Positions 5,824 through 9,636 of a stretch of DNA of 9,636 bases are shown here, piece after piece. Location: NCBI GenBank assembly GCA_900557695.1, contig USTP01000033.1, positions 1 to 9,636 on the forward strand. The letters are read 5' to 3'. Numbering within the stretch: position 1 is the first letter of the stretch; every line of letters starts with the position of its first letter. Source of the stretch: an uncultured Thermoanaerobacterales bacterium (GTDB taxonomy: Bacteria; Bacillota; Clostridia; Christensenellales; UBA1242). A program made the translations under genes and the position numbers. The notes beneath the pieces are model-generated. The model made no database searches. It was not told where the DNA came from and saw only the letters and a program-made list of their open reading frames with translations.

Positions 5824-7719
5824 ATGAAAGTGAGGAAAATTATACCAATGATGGTAGTTATATGCTTCGTAATGCTCGGCACACTAATTTTGACTGCCTG
5901 TGGTGGCGGAAACAGCCTTACAATCAACTTTGAGAGCAATGGTGGAACAAGTTGCAGTTCTATTGAATACACCCAAGATAGCACCCTTACAATGCCTACT
6001 AACCCTACAAGGGAAGATTATTTGTTTGGTGGCTGGTATGAAGATAACGGAACTTTTGAAAAGGAATTTAACCAAGCAAACATAAATACATATTTAGAAA
6101 ATGACAGCCTAACCCTATATGCAAAATGGCTTAAAAAAGTCAATTTAGTTTTCTTAACAAATGGCGGTAGTGAGTGTAGCGAAATGCTATTGGAAAGCCT
6201 TGATAATGAACTCCCTACACCAACAAAAGATGGTTATGTATTTGCTGGTTGGTATCTTGATAATCAAACATTCTCACGACCATATACTACAACAACAATA
6301 GTTGAAGCAGATGAATATAATGATGTATATCTATTTGCAAAATGGAATGTTGGTTCTGACATAACCAAAACAGTATATTATATTAGCACAAAGATTTTAC
6401 TTGATAAAACTAGCGATACTATAGAACCAAATGGAGAACTACTACTTTATGAGCCTGGATATATTGTTGGTTATGATTTTGAAGGTTGGTATTATGACCC
6501 AGAGTTTACACAAAAAGCACCATTAAGAATTAAAAATGAAAGAATAACTGAAGATGAAATCACTTTGTATGCAAACTTTGTAAGTAAAACCATTTCAAAG
6601 ACATCAATAGTAGGAAACATTAAAACAGAATATGAATATGGCGAAAGTTTTAATGCAAATGGGGCTAAACTATATATTCAATATGAAGATGGTAGCGATG
6701 ATTTAGTTGATATTACAGAAGATATGGTTAAGGAATTTTACTCAACACAAGAAGATATTGGGCGATCGTATCCTAATGGGTCATTTAATGGTGAAACATA
6801 CGAGGGAAGAATGAGAATTACACCTCCATCTCCACCAAAACCAAGCACTGGTGGAATAATTGAAATTGATCCTATTGTGCTTTCTAATATATATGTAGAT
6901 TACATAGTCCATACTGATTTAAAAGACTTTACTATAAACCAAGACAATTTATCTTTTTATCTTAACGATAAAAATGTGTTAAATGGTAGACAAATAACTG
7001 CATATTGGACAAATAAAAATGATGAAACTGGGATAACATTGCTATACAATGATAGAGATATTAGTGTAAGTCAAATCTTTCCAGTAAATTGTAGTGTTAA
7101 TGAGATAGATACTAGCGAGTATGGAACTTTTACTTGCAATATAACATTTAGATTTAAAACTTTAAGTTTTCAATATAGAGTTGAAAGTAATGATGAGATA
7201 TTATTTGGATTTGTAGATTCAACCTATAAGAAGAATTATTATTTAAATGAAGGCGGAAGTCTATACGGAAATAAGATAATATTTCAAACAGCAGATGGTA
7301 ATCAAGTTCCTTGGTTAAATTTTGCAGAAGAAAGAATTATAGAAGATGTTAATACAGAGAATTCAGGTATAAACACTGCAAAAGTATTGTATAATGGAAA
7401 AGAGATCAATGTATATTATTATGTTATTGATGTAAATGAAATAGCATCCGCAAAGATTCAAAGAGAATTTGACTTAAATGAAAATGTAGAAGATTTTACA
7501 GTAATTTTCACATTAAACGATGGCACAATCTTTATAGAATATTGTTCAATATATAATCAAAGCGATTTGCCAGTGCAAATGCTCGAAGATGTAGATACTA
7601 CTTATATAGGAACAAGAACTTTTAAAGTCCTTTTGCTAGACAAAGAAATAGATGTGGAATATAAAGTAAAAATGTCTAGTGAAAATGGTGTTGGTGGTAC
7701 TATATTCCCACTTTCATAA
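5824..7719 (+). CDS. Surface lipoprotein with InlB-type repeats and Ig-like domains
   Basis: The start at 5824 follows GGAGG (5814-5818) and lies downstream of the predicted transcript start. The product has 631 residues. Its N-terminus is basic (MKVRK), then hydrophobic, then lipobox LTAC with the lipidated cysteine at 26, so the mature protein is anchored to the outer face of the membrane. Three InlB B-repeat/Flg_new-type modules follow (about 32-102, 107-174, 182-252), each with a GG(T/S) strand or its counterpart, a G-(W/F)-Y 'GGWYED' or 'AGWYLD' core and a closing 'LYAKW'-like strand. From about 258 come bacterial Ig-like modules (YEYGESFNANGAKLYIQYED, Big_3-like), a Pro-rich linker (334-342), and further beta-rich repeats to the end. 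There is no LPXTG sorting signal and no enzyme motif. Relatives act in adhesion or as extracellular scaffolds; the partner here is unknown. Expression is probably set by the divergent XRE regulator. Confidence 0.85.
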   Translation: MKVRKIIPMMVVICFVMLGTLILTACGGGNSLTINFESNGGTSCSSIEYTQDSTLTMPTNPTREDYLFGGWYEDNGTFEKEFNQANINTYLENDSLTLYAKWLKKVNLVFLTNGGSECSEMLLESLDNELPTPTKDGYVFAGWYLDNQTFSRPYTTTTIVEADEYNDVYLFAKWNVGSDITKTVYYISTKILLDKTSDTIEPNGELLLYEPGYIVGYDFEGWYYDPEFTQKAPLRIKNERITEDEITLYANFVSKTISKTSIVGNIKTEYEYGESFNANGAKLYIQYEDGSDDLVDITEDMVKEFYSTQEDIGRSYPNGSFNGETYEGRMRITPPSPPKPSTGGIIEIDPIVLSNIYVDYIVHTDLKDFTINQDNLSFYLNDKNVLNGRQITAYWTNKNDETGITLLYNDRDISVSQIFPVNCSVNEIDTSEYGTFTCNITFRFKTLSFQYRVESNDEILFGFVDSTYKKNYYLNEGGSLYGNKIIFQTADGNQVPWLNFAEERIIEDVNTENSGINTAKVLYNGKEINVYYYVIDVNEIASAKIQREFDLNENVEDFTVIFTLNDGTIFIEYCSIYNQSDLPVQMLEDVDTTYIGTRTFKVLLLDKEIDVEYKVKMSSENGVGGTIFPLS

Positions 7720-7737
7720 AACAGTTATGAAATTTAC

Positions 7738-7766
7738 TTGACATTTTAAGTCTATTATGATATAAT
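7738..7766 (+). promoter_or_regulatory. Consensus promoter of the riboswitch-led gene
   Basis: TTGACA (7738-7743), 17 bases, TATAAT (7761-7766): a perfect match to the consensus. Transcription would start near 7773, just before the structured leader. A promoter this strong in front of an unrecognised gene suggests that control is exerted later, by the leader RNA. Confidence 0.92.
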
Positions 7767-7777
7767 GCGTGCAACAA

Positions 7778-7906
7778 TTAAATAACACATAAAGACTTGA
7801 ACGGAGAGATCCTCTCGATGATGTTCAGACCAACCAGCCCTTTGGCAATGGTGGTAAAGAGGAATGGCGATAAGCCAGACGATGTGGAGAAAGTATGATT
7901 ATTTAA
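7778..7906 (+). ncRNA. S-box (SAM-I clan)-like riboswitch aptamer, copy 1
   Basis: The fold can be traced by hand. P1 pairs 7778-7785 with 7899-7906 and CATA 7788-7791 with TATG 7894-7897. P2 pairs TGAAC 7798-7802 with GTTCA 7823-7827. P2b pairs GAG 7804-7806 with CTC 7814-7816, and a GATGA kink-turn strand (7817-7821) follows. P3 pairs CC-AA-CCA 7830-7836 with TGG-T-GG 7849-7854 and is capped by GCC/GGC. P4 pairs TGGC 7865-7868 with GCCA 7874-7877. Loop TCCTC (7810-7814, which competes with the outer P2b pairs) can form a pseudoknot with GAGGA (7859-7863). The order, kink-turn, asymmetric AA/U in P3 and pseudoknot match the SAM-I riboswitch as remembered. The junction before P1 (about 16 bases) is long, and P3 has CCAACC/GGTGG instead of GCAACC/GGTGC. 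The ligand may be SAM or a relative. Confidence 0.62.
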
Positions 7907-7909
7907 ACC

Positions 7910-7940
7910 AACCCATATCGTTCTGATATGGGTTATTTAA
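7910..7940 (+). terminator. Riboswitch 1 terminator hairpin with competing antiterminator
   Basis: AACCCATATC (7910-7919) pairs perfectly with GATATGGGTT (7925-7934), followed by ATTTAATT, a modest U-tract. The left arm can instead pair with the aptamer: 7878-7887 (GACGATGTGG) with 7913-7922 over ten bases with two G-U pairs. That pairing crosses P1, so ligand-stabilised P1 should favour the terminator, giving an OFF switch. It ends 16 bases before the GGAG site of the next gene. Confidence 0.6.
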
Positions 7941-7959
7941 TTGCCTAAAAGGAGAACTT

Positions 7960-9027
7960 ATGGGCAAAATAATCATAGAACACAAAATAAGAAATCCAAA
8001 CAAAGTTTTAGAAGGTTTTAATGAAACTGATATAAAAGCACTGAAAGAAATGGACAATTTAACAATCACTGCAGTCCAAAGAAAACTACAAGTGGGCTAC
8101 CCACGAGCAAAAGAAATCTTCAAAGTTTTAAGAAGATATAGAGAACATCAAGTTGGCGAAACTCACATTGAGTGGTATATGAACGATGCAAAACTCAAAT
8201 GGTGGAGCAAAAACCGTGCTGTGTTATTCTCTCTTGGAGAGTTTAGTGCAGAGAGCGTGGGAAAAGAGAAAAAGATTGTGCAGTCAAAGCCTTGTCTAAA
8301 GCAATACCACTGCAACCTACTCACCTTTGACACAAGCACAAATAAAGTTTTAAATCATTATGTTTTAGTTAGAAATAGCAGAATGGATAGATATGTGTTT
8401 ATTGATGACATAGTGAGTGTAGCAAATGCCTACACACAAGGCAAATTCTATGTTTTAGACGACCAAAGAGGATTGATACTAGAACAGCACTCAACATCTC
8501 AAAAACTATTGCTAGAACTAAACACAGATAACTTTGATAAACTTATAGGACTGACTGACGGCATTGGTTGTATGACAAAATTCCCACACGGACCAGCAAG
8601 AATATTTTGTGATTTTAGTTATTTGTTTGCTGAATATCACAATAGTCCACTAGAACGAAGTGAACAAGTTGCAAAAGAATTTTTTGAGTATGAAGGTTCT
8701 AACAAATTTAAAACGTTTCGCTCATTAGAAGAAATCAAGCCATACTTTGATGAAAACGAAAATGCCTATTGCTTTTACAAAAATGTGTATTTATGCTTTG
8801 ATTTTGACAATAAAAAGGTAAACATTCAAGGCAAGTGCATAAGAGCAAGAAATCTAACAGTGCGAAATATTAAAGCCGAAGGTTTGTTCTGTGATTTCAT
8901 AGATTGCAAAACTTGTGAATGCGACTTTATTATTAGCACTGGCGTGATTTGTGAAGAGTTAAATTGTCAAATGATTAAAACAGTATTTCAATATGGTGTC
9001 ACCCAAAAAGAGTGGCAAGAAAGTTAA
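7960..9027 (+). CDS. Unrecognised protein with FtsK-gamma-like winged helix
   Basis: A 355-residue protein with GGAG (7951-7954) five bases before the ATG. Residues about 22-60 (LTITAVQRKLQVGYPRAKEI within it) strongly resemble the gamma winged-helix of FtsK/SpoIIIE translocases, which reads DNA polarity motifs, but no motor domain is present. The middle (65-285) is mixed alpha/beta with aromatic segments (IEWYMNDAKLKWWS, 70-83) and is not recognised. The C-terminal 290-340 is a run of short strands with seven cysteines (C293, C311, C316, C319, C321, C331, C336) in a pattern closer to a beta-solenoid or bactofilin-like fold than to a zinc finger. No signal peptide or membrane segment is seen. 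It has its own consensus promoter and riboswitch leader, and a second similar RNA follows it. A DNA-binding regulator or scaffold is possible; the function is unknown. Confidence 0.85.
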   Translation: MGKIIIEHKIRNPNKVLEGFNETDIKALKEMDNLTITAVQRKLQVGYPRAKEIFKVLRRYREHQVGETHIEWYMNDAKLKWWSKNRAVLFSLGEFSAESVGKEKKIVQSKPCLKQYHCNLLTFDTSTNKVLNHYVLVRNSRMDRYVFIDDIVSVANAYTQGKFYVLDDQRGLILEQHSTSQKLLLELNTDNFDKLIGLTDGIGCMTKFPHGPARIFCDFSYLFAEYHNSPLERSEQVAKEFFEYEGSNKFKTFRSLEEIKPYFDENENAYCFYKNVYLCFDFDNKKVNIQGKCIRARNLTVRNIKAEGLFCDFIDCKTCECDFIISTGVICEELNCQMIKTVFQYGVTQKEWQES

Positions 9028-9051
9028 AATAAACCAAATATATAAAACAAA

Positions 9052-9142
9052 AACTTATATAGAGATGTGGTAGGGACAAGCCCAATAACCACACTCCAAC
9101 CTATTCAAAATGAACAAGGTGGAAATGCTTGTACGATAAGTT
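9052..9142 (+). ncRNA. S-box (SAM-I clan)-like riboswitch aptamer, copy 2
   Basis: P1 pairs AACTTAT (9052-9058) with ATAAGTT (9136-9142). The junction strand AGAGA follows. P2 pairs TGTGGT (9066-9071) with ACCACA (9088-9093). P2b pairs GGG (9073-9075) with CCC (9081-9083), with loop ACAAG, which matches CTTGT (9128-9132) as a five-base pseudoknot. P3 pairs CC-AA-CCT (9096-9102) with AGG-T-GG (9117-9122), plus TTC/GAA above. The AGAGA, AGGGA-loop-CCC, AACC/GGTG arrangement closely follows the S-box core as remembered. P4 is missing, and P3 carries the same CCAACC/GGTGG change as copy 1. It lies 24 bases after the stop of the preceding gene, and no promoter of its own is apparent. Confidence 0.62.
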
Positions 9143-9149
9143 AAAACAT

Positions 9150-9186
9150 ATACCTATCGTGCATCTCACGGTAGGTATTTTTATTT
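9150..9186 (+). terminator. Strong terminator of riboswitch 2, with antiterminator
   Basis: Arms 9150-9161 and 9167-9178 form a 12-bp stem with one G-U around loop CATCT, then TTTTATTT. The left arm can instead pair with the aptamer: TGTACGATA (9130-9138) with TATCGTGCA (9155-9163), nine bases with one G-U. That alternative uses the 3' strands of P1 and of the pseudoknot, so the folds exclude each other as in a ligand-OFF transcriptional riboswitch. It also serves as the terminator of the 7960-9027 gene. Confidence 0.85.
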
Positions 9187-9236
9187 AAAAGCATAAATTT
9201 TAAGCAAAAAAAGTCGATATATCAAAAATTAGACTT

Positions 9237-9252
9237 ACGGGAATATTCCCGT
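9237..9252. repeat. 16-bp perfect palindrome upstream of the last gene's promoter
   Basis: ACGGGAATATTCCCGT is a perfect palindrome eight bases before the -35 box at 9261 and is followed by TTTGTTATTT. It could be an operator for the downstream regulator itself, or a second, back-up terminator behind riboswitch 2. Its GC-rich arms stand out in this AT-rich gap. Confidence 0.6.
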
Positions 9253-9260
9253 TTTGTTAT

Positions 9261-9289
9261 TTGAAATTTTAAAATAAAAGTGTTATGAT
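9261..9289 (+). promoter_or_regulatory. Promoter of the partial regulator gene
   Basis: TTGAAA (9261-9266), 17 bases, TATGAT (9284-9289), with TG at 9281-9282 as an extended -10. Transcription would start near 9296, 20 bases before the ATG. The gene therefore does not depend on read-through from riboswitch 2. Confidence 0.8.
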
Positions 9290-9315
9290 TAAAACATAAC
9301 AAAAGGAGAAAGAAG

Positions 9316-9588
9316 ATGAAAGATAAAAATCCAAAGTTAAATATACTTGAAAATGCCTATGATGACCAAGATACTCCAAAAGGTAAAAAAGATAGATTTA
9401 CCAAGTTTTATTCAATTTATGTCTATAAGGTTCTAACAGAAGATGCTTCAAAAGATGAACCACTAAAAGTTTTAGATATTTTAGAGATAATTAAAGAAAA
9501 ATTTAAAGTAATACTTAGTAAGGACACCATTCAAGAATATATTAGACTATTTAAAAATCATCTCTTACCTAATTACACACTTGAAGGC
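9316..9588 (+). CDS. 5' part of a probable winged-helix (possibly WYL-type) regulator
   Basis: The ATG follows AAAGGAG with a nine-base spacer. Ninety-one codons are open to the adapter junction, so the gene is cut by the fragment end. After a charged N-terminus, residues about 33-88 read FTKFYSIYVYKVL, a variable loop, then LKVLDILEIIKEKF and LSKDTIQEYIRLFKNHL. This is the helix-turn-helix-wing pattern found at the start of Clostridia WYL-domain regulators, where 'hpLs..eIi..L...yg...drkTi.r.l..L' is typical. The WYL domain itself would lie outside, so family membership is inference. A palindrome just upstream of its promoter would suit autoregulation. It is on the same strand as the riboswitch-led gene but has its own promoter. 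Confidence 0.6.
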
Positions 9589-9636
9589 CTGTCTCTTATA
9601 CACATCTCCGAGCCCACGAGACTCGACGTCATCTCG
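9589..9636 (+). other. Nextera i7 adapter and index (non-biological)
   Basis: Positions 9589-9607 are the reverse complement of the Tn5 mosaic end, 9608-9622 (CCGAGCCCACGAGAC) the read-2 adapter, 9623-9630 (TCGACGTC) an i7 index, and 9631-9636 the start of P7. Genome sequence ends at 9588. Confidence 0.98.

Noticed and set aside
5784..6085. Short frames on both strands overlapping the lipoprotein N-terminus
   Set aside because: They are out of frame with a clear lipoprotein and have no initiation signals.
8831..8979. Zinc-binding domain from clustered cysteines in the 7960-9027 product
   Set aside because: The cysteines do not fall in CxxC pairs at usual spacing; the alternating strand pattern suits a beta-solenoid better.
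46..9588. CRISPR array, retron or intact tRNA/rRNA genes
   Set aside because: No regularly spaced direct repeats of array size, no reverse transcriptase, and only a 3' tRNA fragment was found.

Overview
The window is one tagmented DNA fragment. Positions 1-45 and 9589-9636 are Illumina Nextera i5 and i7 adapter and index sequence, so only 46-9588 is biological and the genes at both ends are cut by library preparation. The insert is AT-rich, has strong Shine-Dalgarno sites, consensus sigma-A-type promoters, a Gram-positive-style lipobox and InlB-type repeats, and reads cleanly in the standard bacterial code. This points to a low-GC Bacillota, plausibly an uncultured gut Clostridia or Bacilli lineage; the lineage is inference.

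Left part (46-2885, minus strand): a complete MmeI-like type IIL restriction-modification enzyme (nuclease, adenine methyltransferase and specificity domain in one chain), followed four bases after its stop by the start of an AAA/OLD/RecF-like ATPase that is cut at the fragment end. Between 2886 and 3289 lie the enzyme's extended -10 promoter, helically spaced short repeats, and the 3' part of a tRNA-Thr(GGU) gene (anticodon loop to CCA) with its terminator but no 5' half. This looks like the far attachment site of an element integrated in a tRNA gene. Its orientation puts the restriction system inside that element.

Middle (3290-5318): a HUH-type rolling-circle Rep-like protein with its own promoter, a phased TTATA repeat array and terminator behind it, two small helical proteins of unknown role and a short orphan coding fragment. 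Then an XRE-type repressor (minus strand) faces a divergent lipoprotein gene (5824-7719). The lipoprotein has three InlB/Flg_new-type repeats plus Ig-like modules, and its consensus promoter has the -35 box inside a 20-bp palindrome, probably the repressor's operator.

Right part (7738-9588): a consensus promoter drives a leader RNA that folds like a SAM-I (S-box) riboswitch with a terminator/antiterminator switch. The gene behind it (7960-9027) is unrecognised, with an FtsK-gamma-like winged helix at its N-terminus and a Cys-rich, beta-solenoid-like C-terminus. A second S-box-like RNA, also with a terminator/antiterminator pair, follows it. Both RNAs carry the same change from the remembered S-box consensus (CCAACC/GGUGG for GCAACC/GGUGC). 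A 16-bp palindrome, a strong promoter and the start of a probable winged-helix regulator close the window. The two RNAs around a gene of unknown function are the most novel-looking part.
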